A stretch of 64,000 nucleotides of DNA from Methanothermobacter tenebrarum (GTDB taxonomy: Archaea; Methanobacteriota; Methanobacteria; Methanobacteriales; DSM-23052). The stretch is from NCBI RefSeq assembly GCF_023167465.1, contig NZ_AP025698.1, forward strand, positions 1,041,001 through 1,105,000, written 5' to 3'. The notes under the pieces are model-generated. The model was not told where the DNA came from, did not search any database, and saw nothing but the letters and a program-made list of their open reading frames with translations. How positions within the stretch are numbered: the stretch's first letter is position 1; every line of letters starts with the position of its first letter. The translations under genes were made by a program, and so were the position numbers. Below, in pieces: positions 1-8,874 of this stretch.

Positions 1-1
1 T

Positions 2-1369
2 TCATTATTCACACGTTACGCTGATGAATCACACCCCCTTGGCGGTTCAACACCATCCGAAAGCTACCTAAGAGTGGATAAAATAATAGACATAGCCGAA
101 AAATCTGGTGCAGAGGCCATACACCCAGGTTACGGTTTCCTAGCCGAAAACCCGAAACTTGGCATGGAATGTGAAAAACATGGCATAAAACTCATAGGCC
201 CCAAAAGTTCAGTTATTGAAGCCATGGGTGACAAGATAAGAGCAAGGAAACTCATGAAAAAGGCCAAGGTCCCAGTAGTCCCGGGTACAATAGAGGGTGT
301 AAAGGATGCTGAAAAAGCCATTAAAATCGCAGAGGAGATAGGCTACCCGGTCATGGTAAAAGCATCCGCCGGGGGTGGTGGCATAGGTATGAGAACAGTC
401 TACGAGGAAGACGAGCTTGTAAGGGCCATAGAATCTACACAATCGGTAGCATCATCCGCCTTCGGGGACTCCACAGTTTATATAGAAAAGTACCTTGAAA
501 AGCCAAGGCACATTGAATTCCAGGTGCTTGCAGACGAACACGGGAACATAATACACCTTAACGAGAGGGAATGTTCAATACAACGCAGGCACCAGAAATT
601 GATAGAGGAAGCCCCCTCCCCTATAATGACACCCGAACTCAGGGAGAGGATGGCTGCAGCGGCTGTCAGAGCCGCTAAGCATATAGGTTACACCAATGCT
701 GGTACAGTGGAATTCCTATATTCCAATGGGGACTTCTATTTCCTCGAGATGAACACAAGAGTCCAGGTAGAACACCCTATAACAGAGGTTATAACAGGCG
801 TGGACATAGTAAAGGAACAGATAAGAATCGCAGCCGGCGAAGAACTCTCCTATTCACAGGATGAGATAAGTATAAGGGGTCATGCTATTGAATGTCGCAT
901 AAACGCAGAGGATCCCCTATCAGATTTCAAACCGACACCAGGTAGGATAACAGGTTACAGGTCACCTGGTGGCATAGGGGTTAGGGTTGACAGTGGCGTT
1001 TATATGAACTATGAGATCCCAAGCTACTATGATTCCATGATATCAAAGCTTATAGTATGGGGTCGCGACCGTGCAGAGGCCATTGAAAGGATGAAAAGAG
1101 CCCTCGCAGAGTATATAATATTGGGTGTTAAGACAACCATACCATTCCATAAGGCTATAATGAGGAACGAGGCCTTCAATAGGGGAGAACTCCACACACA
1201 CTTTGTAGACCATCATAGGAAGCAGATCGAAGAGGAGATGAAAAGGATAGTCATCGAGGATAAAGAGATGGTAACCAGGCTACAATCAACATTCCTACCC
1301 CCAAAGAAGGTTGCCGCGATCTCAGCGGCAATAGGAAATTATATAGCATCCAACAAAAAGGTGTTATAG
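2..1369 (+). CDS. pycA: Pyruvate carboxylase subunit A (biotin carboxylase), 5' end missing
   Basis: ATP-dependent carboxylation of the biotin carrier, the first half reaction of two-subunit pyruvate carboxylase, which feeds oxaloacetate to the incomplete reductive TCA pathway of methanogens. The open frame runs into the left window edge. The first visible residues (RYADESHP, then GGSTPSESYL) are conserved family sequence, so the GTG at 74 is not the real start. Visible motifs are HPGYGFLAEN, the glycine-rich ATP-grasp loop KASAGGGGIGM, EFQVLADEHGN, ERECSIQRRHQK and EMNTRVQVEHPITE. About 455 residues are present, close to full length for a biotin carboxylase subunit. The stop abuts the birA start, so the carboxylase and its biotin ligase are probably cotranscribed. 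Confidence 0.95.
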   Translation, partial: SLFTRYADESHPLGGSTPSESYLRVDKIIDIAEKSGAEAIHPGYGFLAENPKLGMECEKHGIKLIGPKSSVIEAMGDKIRARKLMKKAKVPVVPGTIEGVKDAEKAIKIAEEIGYPVMVKASAGGGGIGMRTVYEEDELVRAIESTQSVASSAFGDSTVYIEKYLEKPRHIEFQVLADEHGNIIHLNERECSIQRRHQKLIEEAPSPIMTPELRERMAAAAVRAAKHIGYTNAGTVEFLYSNGDFYFLEMNTRVQVEHPITEVITGVDIVKEQIRIAAGEELSYSQDEISIRGHAIECRINAEDPLSDFKPTPGRITGYRSPGGIGVRVDSGVYMNYEIPSYYDSMISKLIVWGRDRAEAIERMKRALAEYIILGVKTTIPFHKAIMRNEAFNRGELHTHFVDHHRKQIEEEMKRIVIEDKEMVTRLQSTFLPPKKVAAISAAIGNYIASNKKVL

Positions 1370-2341
1370 ATGAATTATAAGATCCTCGAGTTCCTATATG
1401 AGAACAGGAAAAGATTCGCGTCTGTAGATGAGATAGCGTCAAAATTAGGCCTTGAACCTGATAAGATCCTGGAGGTACTTAAGATCCTTGAGGATAGGGG
1501 TTATAAGTTCGAGAAATCAGAGGAAGGTTATAGATTAAAGGAGCCAACAGGCAACCTGTCACCAGCTAGGATAAAGGATGGCCTTAATACGCGTTATATT
1601 GGCAAGGAAATCTATTGTTTTGACGAGGTTGACTCCACTAATATTATAGCCAAGGAACTTGCAGAGGACGATGCCAGAGAGGGTACGGTTGTCATAGCAA
1701 AAACCCAGACAAGGGGCCGTGGTAGGCGGGGTAAAAAGTGGATATCACCCCGTGGCGGTATATGGATGTCAATAATATTAAGACCAGAGATACCACCAGC
1801 AGAGGCACCCCATTTAACCCTCGTAACTGGTGTTGCAGTTGCCAAAACCCTCAAGAGGGAGTTTGGTTTAGATGTTGGGATAAAATGGCCAAATGATATA
1901 CTCATCGGGGACAAGAAAGTCTGCGGTATATTAATGGAGGCCCATGCCCGTTTTAACACCATAGAATATATCGTTGTGGGTATAGGGATAGATACGAACG
2001 TTGACGTGGACTTGTTCCCTGAAGAATTCCGAGAAGGGGCCACCTCCCTCAAAAAGGAGCTTGGAAGGGAAGTTGATTCTGTCGATCTTATTAGGAAGCT
2101 TTTAGTCGAATTTGAGAAGGTTTATGATGATTTCAAGAATGGGGGGTTCCCTGAGATATTAAATGAGTGGAGAAGATTCTCAAAGACTATAGGAAGTTAT
2201 GTTGAGATTAGGAAACAGTTGGGGGAGACTGTAAGGGGGGAGGCTGTTGGCGTGAACAGCGAAGGCGCCCTCATATTAGAATTAGATAATGGGGATTTGA
2301 GGAAGATAGTCTCAGGGGAATGTATACATTTAAGAAGTTAG
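1370..2341 (+). CDS. birA: Bifunctional biotin-protein ligase / biotin operon regulator
   Basis: Attaches biotin to the carrier lysine of pyruvate carboxylase subunit B through biotinyl-AMP. Residues 1-60 form a winged helix (short helices, then KFEKSEEGYRLKEP), followed by the catalytic domain with KTQTRGRGRRGKKW (adenylate-binding loop), GGIWMSIILRP and KWPNDILIGDKKVCGIL. A C-terminal SH3-like domain follows. At 323 aa it matches BirA-type enzymes that carry a DNA-binding domain. The ATG directly follows the pycA stop, with GGTG about 8 nt upstream, which suggests translational coupling. The N-terminal domain suggests biotin-dependent control of this operon, but I saw no operator because the promoter lies outside the window. 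Confidence 0.95.
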   Translation: MNYKILEFLYENRKRFASVDEIASKLGLEPDKILEVLKILEDRGYKFEKSEEGYRLKEPTGNLSPARIKDGLNTRYIGKEIYCFDEVDSTNIIAKELAEDDAREGTVVIAKTQTRGRGRRGKKWISPRGGIWMSIILRPEIPPAEAPHLTLVTGVAVAKTLKREFGLDVGIKWPNDILIGDKKVCGILMEAHARFNTIEYIVVGIGIDTNVDVDLFPEEFREGATSLKKELGREVDSVDLIRKLLVEFEKVYDDFKNGGFPEILNEWRRFSKTIGSYVEIRKQLGETVRGEAVGVNSEGALILELDNGDLRKIVSGECIHLRS

Positions 2342-2345
2342 GCTT

Positions 2346-3362
2346 TTAGGGACATTCTATGGCGGCTGGTTTTCCCAGCTCCCCCATTATTTTGAATTTT
2401 TTGCCTGTGATCTTTTCTGTGACGTGTATGTTGGTGTAGGCGTGCATTGAGAATTCAACGGTTCTTATTATGGATTCTCCTGCAATTGACATGTATGGTA
2501 TGATCTGATCCCCCATGTACTTATCTAGTGGCGCCCCATTTTCTAGAAATTTTATCAGTCCTTCTGCGGCTTCTTTCCCAACGGTTTCTGCTGGTTTCCC
2601 CTTTTCACCGAGTGAACTGGCCCCTATTCTGGTGTTGCCCTCGGCCCAGAGTATTATACCCGAGCCTGGTGATAGTGTGTCATTGGAATGTTCTATTCTT
2701 ATATCTGCTTCTAGTCCCTTTTCTTGTAATTTTTCTTGGGCTGCCCGGGCTTGCCTCTCTGCAACGTGTAATGGGAGTTTACCGGCGTGTGATATCCCCT
2801 TTATGGAGTCTATTTTGGCTTTTGTCAATTTTATTGGTTTTAGTCTTTTTATGGGTTGTATCATCGCTTCTATGGTGCCCCCACCCTTTGGGTAGTATCC
2901 TCTCTTTAGTAGTTTTATTTTTCCCTTGTAGCCCATCTTTTCTAATAATGGGAGTGTTACATTTTTTATGTAGTCTATTGGTGGTGACCATTTGACATCG
3001 GTTCCTCCCCGTATTTTGAATGTTGTTTTGTCTTCTGCGAATGCTGCGGGTATCATGAGGGCTTGGAGTACTAGTCCTATGCTACCTGCAGTTTTAACAT
3101 CGAAGTAGAAGTTTCCCCCTTTTATTCTCTGTGGTGTGAATTTGATTTCCATGGATCCTACTTCGGCCCCTTCTATCCTGGCTTTTGATAGTTTGGCTAG
3201 TGCTTTGACTGCTGTTAGGTGTTGGTATGATAGGCCCTTTTTGGGCCTGTTGGCCCTTATGTTGTATATTCTTATTGGGGTTGATGTTAGGGCTGCGAGT
3301 GCTGTGGCTATTCTTACGAGGGCGCCCCCTCCTTCACCGAATGATCCGTCGATTTCAAGCAA
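2346..3362 (-). CDS. rtcA: RNA 3'-terminal phosphate cyclase
   Basis: Converts an RNA 3'-phosphate to a 2',3'-cyclic phosphate using ATP via a covalent AMP-histidine intermediate. Family signatures are DGSFGEGGGALVR at the N-terminus, RANRPKKGLSYQHL, GGNFYFDVKTAGSIGL and RGYYPKGGG in the middle. Near the C-terminus MHAYTNIHV contains the candidate nucleophilic histidine. Length 338 aa is normal. It converges on birA (4 nt gap) and lies 3 nt downstream of the PLP-enzyme gene on the same strand, so the two are probably one transcript. Confidence 0.95.
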   Translation of the reverse strand: MLEIDGSFGEGGGALVRIATALAALTSTPIRIYNIRANRPKKGLSYQHLTAVKALAKLSKARIEGAEVGSMEIKFTPQRIKGGNFYFDVKTAGSIGLVLQALMIPAAFAEDKTTFKIRGGTDVKWSPPIDYIKNVTLPLLEKMGYKGKIKLLKRGYYPKGGGTIEAMIQPIKRLKPIKLTKAKIDSIKGISHAGKLPLHVAERQARAAQEKLQEKGLEADIRIEHSNDTLSPGSGIILWAEGNTRIGASSLGEKGKPAETVGKEAAEGLIKFLENGAPLDKYMGDQIIPYMSIAGESIIRTVEFSMHAYTNIHVTEKITGKKFKIMGELGKPAAIECP

Positions 3363-3365
3363 AGG

Positions 3366-4526
3366 TTAGCCTCCTAGTATCTTTTTCGCCTTTTCAGGTT
3401 CTATTATTGTGTCTAATAGTTTTTGGAATGTTTCTTCTAGGATTCTTGTTATCTGGTCTGGTTTTAGTCTTTGGGCGTCTGGTGCTGAGAGGTCTAGTCT
3501 GAGTGTTGGGGATGCTCCTGGCATCCCAGCAGCTGGTATTGTTATTATCCCATGTTCCTGGAGTAGTAGCATGGCCCAGAGGTATGATGTCTCCTGTGGG
3601 GATAATCTTGTTTTAACATTGCGTTTTTCTATTTCTTTTTTTATCTCCTCTGGGCGGATCATAACACCCGTGGGGGTCTTCTGGAAGCCCTTGAAGGATC
3701 TTTTAAGTTTTTCGTATACTTCATCCCTTAGTTTGATGGCTTTGATGAGTCTTGTGGGTTCGAATTCTTCTAGTGCCCTTACCATGGCTGCTATGAGGGG
3801 TGGTTGTGCTTCAAGGCCGAACTTGTATGCTACACTCTTTATCCTTTTGACTAGTCTGGCTTTTCCTGCTAGTATTCCGCCACGGGGTCCGTTCATGAGC
3901 TTGTCTGTGCTCGTAATCGCCAGGTCGGCTCCTAGTTCTATCGCCTTGGGTTGTTTGTATATTATCGTCCTTAGGCGGGCCCCTGATGCGTCATCAACCA
4001 CTGTTGGGATCCTTGCCTTCTTTGATAGGCTGATTATCCTTTTGAATTCTTCTATCTCTATTATCTTGTGGTCCATGGTGGCTCCTGTTATGAAGATGAG
4101 CTTCGTCCCCGGGGGTGTGTAAAATTCTTTGATGTTATCAAATTCTAGGTATTCTGCTCCTCTGACCTTGGCACTTTCAGGTACTGAAGGGTGTGACGGG
4201 GATTCTGGGAGGTAGTGTATGATTTTGCCTCCGGGTTTTGTTAGGGCTATTATTGTGGCGAGTATCCCGGCTGTTGTACGGTTGAATGCTATGACCTCCT
4301 CTCCTCCCAGATGTTCCACTGCCAATCTTTTGAGTTTTTCCTCGTATATGGCAGGTCCAATATACGTTTCTAGGAGCCTTTTATCCTCTTTTTTTATTGG
4401 GAATCCGCCCGCGAGGCCTGTGAGGTCATAGAGGGCCTCTCTACCCTTCTCATTTATGGTTGATCTGATTATCCTGAAGGCTTGTTCTTTTTTTAATATT
4501 TCATCTTCAGGTCCTCTGATGAGCAT
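3366..4526 (-). CDS. SelA-like pyridoxal-phosphate protein (UPF0425 / MJ0158 family)
   Basis: A fold-type I PLP protein related to selenocysteine synthase SelA. The archaeal MJ0158-type members are not established selenocysteine synthases and their substrate is unknown to me. Visible features are FNRTTAGILATIIAL (cofactor phosphate region), VVDDASGARLR (Asp for the pyridine nitrogen) and STDKLMNGPRGG, where the lysine is the likely Schiff-base residue. About 386 aa. I chose the ATG at 4526 rather than the TTG two codons earlier. It is followed by rtcA, which suggests an RNA-linked role, but that is inference only. Confidence 0.85.
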   Translation of the reverse strand: MLIRGPEDEILKKEQAFRIIRSTINEKGREALYDLTGLAGGFPIKKEDKRLLETYIGPAIYEEKLKRLAVEHLGGEEVIAFNRTTAGILATIIALTKPGGKIIHYLPESPSHPSVPESAKVRGAEYLEFDNIKEFYTPPGTKLIFITGATMDHKIIEIEEFKRIISLSKKARIPTVVDDASGARLRTIIYKQPKAIELGADLAITSTDKLMNGPRGGILAGKARLVKRIKSVAYKFGLEAQPPLIAAMVRALEEFEPTRLIKAIKLRDEVYEKLKRSFKGFQKTPTGVMIRPEEIKKEIEKRNVKTRLSPQETSYLWAMLLLQEHGIITIPAAGMPGASPTLRLDLSAPDAQRLKPDQITRILEETFQKLLDTIIEPEKAKKILGG

Positions 4527-4549
4527 GTTCAATTATAGGGGCCCCCATG

Positions 4550-5053
4550 CTATTCCTTTGGCTTTTTGGTTTTTTCTTCAGATTTTATTACTATTGCATC
4601 ATCTGCAGCATTTTTTAGTGCGGCGCTGAAACCGGGCTCTGCTCCGATGACAATAGTATATTTGCCATTTTCTTTTGCCTTGTTGATTATGGGGAGAAAA
4701 TCAGCGTCACGAGTCATTAAAGCTATTATATCAATATTAGGATTATAGATAAGCTCCATGGCCTCCACGGCCATGTAAACATCAGTATCCCCCGCGACGA
4801 CTATCGGAGTGAAGCCCTGGTTTACGATGGCTTCTATAAGCTTATCAGAAGCGTATTGGTTTAAGAGGACTTTACCAACCCTCATATTACCATACTCTGA
4901 TAATATCTTCTTCACAAGGTCTAGGTCTAAGCTGAACTCTTTCCTGAGCATGTTAGGACCATCAACAAGCAAACCAATATTCTTATCCTCAGACTCCTTC
5001 TTCTTTATAGGTATATAATCCCTAATCGATGTTAGTTTTTCAAAACGGCGCAT
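4550..5053 (-). CDS. NYN-domain (LabA/PIN-like) protein
   Basis: Small protein of the NYN superfamily, a PIN-like ribonuclease fold. Motifs are NIGLLVDGPNML (first acidic residue of the metal site), VVAGDTDVYMAVEAMEL and LMTRDADFLPIINKAKENGK, with conserved aspartates that would bind Mg2+. The C-terminus is a short lysine-rich tail. About 167 aa. The ATG at 5053 sits 6 nt after a GGAGG, whereas the ATG at 5059 directly abuts it, so 5053 is preferred. RNA cleavage is the likely activity by fold, but no substrate can be named. It probably has its own promoter in the gap upstream. Confidence 0.85.
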   Translation of the reverse strand: MRRFEKLTSIRDYIPIKKKESEDKNIGLLVDGPNMLRKEFSLDLDLVKKILSEYGNMRVGKVLLNQYASDKLIEAIVNQGFTPIVVAGDTDVYMAVEAMELIYNPNIDIIALMTRDADFLPIINKAKENGKYTIVIGAEPGFSAALKNAADDAIVIKSEEKTKKPKE

Positions 5054-5089
5054 TTTCATCCTCCAATATTCATCTTAGTTCTTTACCTC

Positions 5090-5170
5090 CCAGTTTATCC
5101 TAAGAGACTCGCCCCACATACTCTCTGGGACTCTCCACTTGGCGAGTATTATAAAAAAATTCCTATTTAA
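5090..5170 (-). promoter_or_regulatory. Leader hairpin and A/T-rich promoter upstream of the NYN gene
   Basis: In the 190-nt gap 5054-5246 a 7-bp inverted repeat, ACTCGCC ... GGCGAGT, encloses about 27 nt that contain two GAGAGT copies (minus strand). Just upstream on the minus strand is TTTTTTTATAATAC, a plausible box A. A transcript starting about 25 nt downstream would carry at least part of the hairpin in its leader. It could instead be a small RNA or a processing site. Confidence 0.35.
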
Positions 5171-5246
5171 TAGTATGTTTTTTGTCTTCTTTTATTCCTT
5201 TCCATATGAAAACTTTAGAAATATAGTTAGTCACAAAATTAAACTT

Positions 5247-6011
5247 CTAGAATATTAACCTTTTGGGGGCTGATGAGCACATCCAATTGATATGCTTTTC
5301 TTTTAATCCACCTTGGATGAGGGACACTATAAACCATTTAAGCCCATCTACCGGGGGTGGGTTATGTTCCTGGCCAAGGTCTGTGGCAATTATACACTTT
5401 CTATATCCAACATATTCTATAGCCTCTATAATCCTACCCAAGGGTAGTTGTTCATGGAAACATGCTACAAGGCAATGTTCAAGGATCGCATGCCTTGACA
5501 TTTCCCTCTGCTCTTCTAAACTTGCACCCACCACTCCCGTCAGGGGGTGATTGACTAGTATCCTCTGTATCCCGGTGGATCTTGCCAAATCTATAAGTTC
5601 AAGGATCTCATATGGTCTAAGGTGTCCTGTTGCAAGTACTAGGTCATGTTCTGCTATAACATCTAAAACCTCCCCAACATTTGAAAGGTTAACCTTTTCC
5701 CTTGAAATTGTAAGCATCCACACGAATCTCCCCCCAAGTTCTGCCGAGGCCTCCACAGCACTAGGATTCAAGCTCCCGATGGTCTCATTGAGTGTCACAC
5801 CACCTATGACCTTCAAGCCCGTGACCTTAGATGCTATCCTAGCCCTTGAGGCGGTTGGTTCAACATGACTCTTTATTACTATGGCCTCCATTTCTTCAAG
5901 TCGAGCCTGTCTTGCAACTTCGATATCATCCAATAATCTAGGTACTATATCCGGTCCCGGGTGGATGTGGGTATCTATCATCCCCTGCAGGTTAACATTT
6001 AACCTTCTCAT
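5247..6011 (-). CDS. DUF6282-type metal-dependent hydrolase (TIM barrel)
   Basis: Predicted amidohydrolase-like protein. The first strand ends in IDTHIHPGPDI, a HxH metal motif. Later conserved pieces are VIKSHVEPT, ATGHLRPYEILELIDLA, ILVNHPLTG and ATDLGQEHNPPPVDG, which supply further His/Asp ligands in the order expected for an amidohydrolase barrel. About 255 aa; the substrate is unknown. The start is ambiguous. ATG 6011 overlaps the fumarase 3' end, and ATG 5981, which begins MIDTHIHPG, would fit homologues that start at this strand. It follows the fumarase beta gene with an overlap and is probably cotranscribed. Confidence 0.75.
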   Translation of the reverse strand: MRRLNVNLQGMIDTHIHPGPDIVPRLLDDIEVARQARLEEMEAIVIKSHVEPTASRARIASKVTGLKVIGGVTLNETIGSLNPSAVEASAELGGRFVWMLTISREKVNLSNVGEVLDVIAEHDLVLATGHLRPYEILELIDLARSTGIQRILVNHPLTGVVGASLEEQREMSRHAILEHCLVACFHEQLPLGRIIEAIEYVGYRKCIIATDLGQEHNPPPVDGLKWFIVSLIQGGLKEKHINWMCSSAPKRLIF

Positions 6012-6552
6012 ACAAGTTTTCACCATTGGAGTCCATGGTAACGATCAAAGGCCCGAAGTCCTGGACTTCGAACTCCCATATAGCCTCTGGGATGCCAAGG
6101 CTTGGCCAGTAAACCCTCCTAACCCTTTTAACATTCTCTGCGTAGAGTGCCGCGCATCCACCAACCGCTGCAAGGTAAACTGCACATTCCCTGGTTAAAG
6201 CATCCTGCACGCTCTTATCCATACCACCCTTGCCTATTATCGCCTTAACGCCTAAACTTATGATCCTGGACTGGTATGGGTTCATTCTAGCGCTTGTTGT
6301 CGGCCCTACAACGATAAGATCCACAGGGGGGTCCTCTATAATATCCCCATCGAGGGGTCCCCTTTGTCTTATTATAGGCCCCGCGTGGAATATCACAGTC
6401 CCTTTTAGGTCATATGGCGCCCCCTCTCTTATCATCTTCTCATGTGCACGGTCACGGGCCGTGAATATCCTCCCTGAAATATAGACGATATCACCTATCC
6501 TAAGCCCTTTAACATCCTCATCAGATAATGGTGTTTTAAGTTTCACTTCCAC
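5992..6552 (-). CDS. Fumarate hydratase beta subunit (class I, two-subunit type)
   Basis: Interconverts fumarate and malate together with an alpha subunit that carries the [4Fe-4S] cluster and is not in this window. Visible family motifs are GDIVYISGRIFTARDRAH, ILFHAGP-like VIFHAGPIIR, VGPTTSARMNPYQ, IGKGGMDKS and YLAAVGGCAALYAE. Length 186 aa matches separate beta subunits. With pyruvate carboxylase nearby it fits the reductive half of the TCA cycle used for assimilation. It is the first gene of a minus-strand transcript that starts in the 6553-6655 gap, divergent from the DUF2070 gene. Confidence 0.92.
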   Translation of the reverse strand: MEVKLKTPLSDEDVKGLRIGDIVYISGRIFTARDRAHEKMIREGAPYDLKGTVIFHAGPIIRQRGPLDGDIIEDPPVDLIVVGPTTSARMNPYQSRIISLGVKAIIGKGGMDKSVQDALTRECAVYLAAVGGCAALYAENVKRVRRVYWPSLGIPEAIWEFEVQDFGPLIVTMDSNGENLYEKVKC

Positions 6553-6655
6553 TCTTATCAGCCCCCCAATCTAAAGGGTGGAAACCCATCAAATTTTATT
6601 GGGGTGATTTTATAGTAAATATTTTTATCCTAGGTGAGATACCTAATGTTAGACA

Positions 6656-8530
6656 ATGGGGGGAGAATCAAAATTGTCGAGTACAAAGAACATCATGAGC
6701 CTTTCAAAGTATATTATGAGCTTGCCTCCTACTAGGATCTCCCTACTCTCAATGATATTCCTAAGTTTCATCATTGGGGCTGTTGGATTCCTATTAGATC
6801 CTGTTAAGACCGGTCTTCTCGAGGATATAGTTGATGGTGGCACTAGTGGTGTTATAATATTTGGATTTGGGTCTATCATGGCCGGTGCCTTAACACAACC
6901 CTGGGTTAATTCTCTTGGCGGCCGGAGGATGAAAATGAAACAGTCAATGTTCCTCGCCTTCTTTTCCATGCTAATATTCTCACTGGTATACCTTATAGGT
7001 TGCATATCCTCAACCCTGTTTGGGGCGGATCTTATAATCAATTTCATAATCTTGGCTTCTGCTATCATTTTCGCCTTCAGACTCATTGTCATATGGGGTA
7101 CCTCCAATATTAGCTTCTTAAATTCCATGCTTATTGCGGCAATTCAACCAGCCCTCATAATCTCCATGGATATCGTGGTGGTTTTCTTCAGTCTTACAAC
7201 TACTAACATTGGCTATTTCAGCATACTAGCATTCCTTGTTAAGGCTATAGTAGCATCAGCCATCCTAATATTGGCCATCTACTCATTTGTGCTCGTGGTT
7301 GAATCTCCCATGCGACGCAACCTTGGGGTTGGCTCCCTAGAATTTTTAAGCCTTTTCCTATCCCACATCAGCGAGGATTCACCAGCACTCGAAGGCCTCT
7401 TCGAGGAAATAGGCGAGCCAATAGACACCATCATAGGCGTGATAGCATTCAAAAAGGGTTCAAAACTTAAAAGCCTATTCCTGAGCCCATCCGTACACCC
7501 AGGGCCAATTGGTAGTATCGGTGGGGGTAACATGCCCACAATACTCGCTGAAAAATTTAACACCTTCACGATGGTAGCCCACGGACCATCAACCCACGAC
7601 TTCAACCCAGTATCTACAAAGGAAATCGAAAAAATGGAAAAGGCTATAAAAAATGTCCTAGATGATATGGAATACCACAACCATGCCAGCAGATTCCATC
7701 GGCTGGAAAATGATAATGCCAAGATTGGAGTGCAATTCTTCGGTGACGGTTTATTATTGTTGGCAACAATGGCACCCCATGGCTTTGATGATATTGACTT
7801 TGGCGTGGGCCTCTCACTCATAAACCTCGCCAAGAGCCGTTGCAATTCAAAGAATGTTATACTAGTCGATTGCCATAACTCATTCAAAGGGGAAGCTAGC
7901 AGGGTCATGCCAGGTAACAGTGAAGTTTTTGATCTTATGGACGCCCTTGATGGGCTTAAATGTCCAGGGGATATGAAAAATTTAAAGGTTGGCTGCGCAT
8001 CCAACAGCCTAGATGGACTATCAAAGGAAGATGGTGTGGGTCAAAGTGGTGTGAAAGTTCTCCTAGTAGAGGTCGATGGTCAGAGGACAGCCTACATCCT
8101 CCTTGATGCCAATAACATGGTCCAGGGTTTCAGGGAGGAAATACTTGAAAGTGTAAAGTCCCTAGGCATCGAGGATGGGGAGGTGATGACCACCGACACA
8201 CATTATGTGAACACCCTCTCAGGAGGCCATAATCCCGTGGGTAAAAGGAAAAAAGACAAGATCCTAGAGGCTATAATTGGATGCGTAGAATCTGCAGTTG
8301 ATGATCTGGAACCAGTGGAGGTGGCCTGTGCCACTGCAAGGGTGAAAAATCTTAACACCCTAGGCCCTACTAATTCAACAGAACTTGTATCCACTATAAG
8401 TTCTATCGTAGCTGTTAGCAGGATACTGGCCCCGATAATATTCCTGGTAGCATTAATGTTCGTCCTTGTATGGATATTCTATCTCAACTTTAGATCGTGG
8501 TTGTGGTTAACAGGATCGCCCATACCATGA
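6656..8530 (+). CDS. DUF2070 archaeal polytopic membrane protein
   Basis: A 624-aa membrane protein found in many archaea. About seven hydrophobic segments fill residues 25-220, and one more closes the C-terminus (ILAPIIFLVALMFVLVWIFY). Between them is a large soluble domain with conserved LFLSPSVHPGPIGSIGGGN, MVAHGPSTHDFNPVS and TDTHYVNTLSGGHNP, His/Asp-rich motifs that look like a metal-binding hydrolase site. The function is not established. The ATG at 6656 overlaps a GGGGGGAG, so the TTG at 6674, 8 nt after that motif, may be the real start. Its 3' end overlaps the convergent gene 8490-8777 by 41 nt. Confidence 0.85.
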   Translation: MGGESKLSSTKNIMSLSKYIMSLPPTRISLLSMIFLSFIIGAVGFLLDPVKTGLLEDIVDGGTSGVIIFGFGSIMAGALTQPWVNSLGGRRMKMKQSMFLAFFSMLIFSLVYLIGCISSTLFGADLIINFIILASAIIFAFRLIVIWGTSNISFLNSMLIAAIQPALIISMDIVVVFFSLTTTNIGYFSILAFLVKAIVASAILILAIYSFVLVVESPMRRNLGVGSLEFLSLFLSHISEDSPALEGLFEEIGEPIDTIIGVIAFKKGSKLKSLFLSPSVHPGPIGSIGGGNMPTILAEKFNTFTMVAHGPSTHDFNPVSTKEIEKMEKAIKNVLDDMEYHNHASRFHRLENDNAKIGVQFFGDGLLLLATMAPHGFDDIDFGVGLSLINLAKSRCNSKNVILVDCHNSFKGEASRVMPGNSEVFDLMDALDGLKCPGDMKNLKVGCASNSLDGLSKEDGVGQSGVKVLLVEVDGQRTAYILLDANNMVQGFREEILESVKSLGIEDGEVMTTDTHYVNTLSGGHNPVGKRKKDKILEAIIGCVESAVDDLEPVEVACATARVKNLNTLGPTNSTELVSTISSIVAVSRILAPIIFLVALMFVLVWIFYLNFRSWLWLTGSPIP

Positions 8531-8777
8531 ACCAGACAAATATGAATGGGAGAACACCATTTGACAGCCATCCCTTAAAACCGCCAACTTCTTCCTTTTC
8601 AAAGATCCTCTCGGCAATATTCCCTGCTAAGAGGAGGATGATAAGGCCCATGAATGTTCCAAGCGCCTGATTTTTACCGAGCGCTGGTATGGAGCCGCCT
8701 GATACTATGAATGAGATTATAGCAGCTATAAAACCTGCCAGGCTATGGATTGCTGTTATCTTGGCATCAACGTCCAT
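8490..8777 (-). CDS. Small three-helix membrane protein
   Basis: A 95-aa hydrophobic protein that I cannot assign with certainty. It has about three transmembrane segments (residues 8-28, 37-52, 72-92) joined by a short charged loop, RIFEKEEVGG. The start is preceded by an AGGT motif about 7 nt upstream on the minus strand. The 41-nt tail-to-tail overlap with the DUF2070 gene means the two C-termini are encoded by the same DNA on opposite strands. It is probably conserved in Methanobacteriales. Confidence 0.6.
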   Translation of the reverse strand: MDVDAKITAIHSLAGFIAAIISFIVSGGSIPALGKNQALGTFMGLIILLLAGNIAERIFEKEEVGGFKGWLSNGVLPFIFVWFMVWAILLTTTTI

Positions 8778-8874
8778 CTAAATCTTACCTCCATGAAAAA
8801 ATTCATAAAGGATGTTATCATCTAATTTATATAAAAGTTGCCACTCATGATCTATTCTTTTTTATGGTGAACCT

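Noticed and set aside
9..74. GTG at 74 as the start of pycA
   Set aside because: Conserved biotin carboxylase sequence continues in frame to the window edge, so the gene starts outside.
2528..2995. Long hydrophobic plus-strand frames opposite rtcA
   Set aside because: Antisense shadows of a conserved gene; composition follows from reverse-complemented codons.
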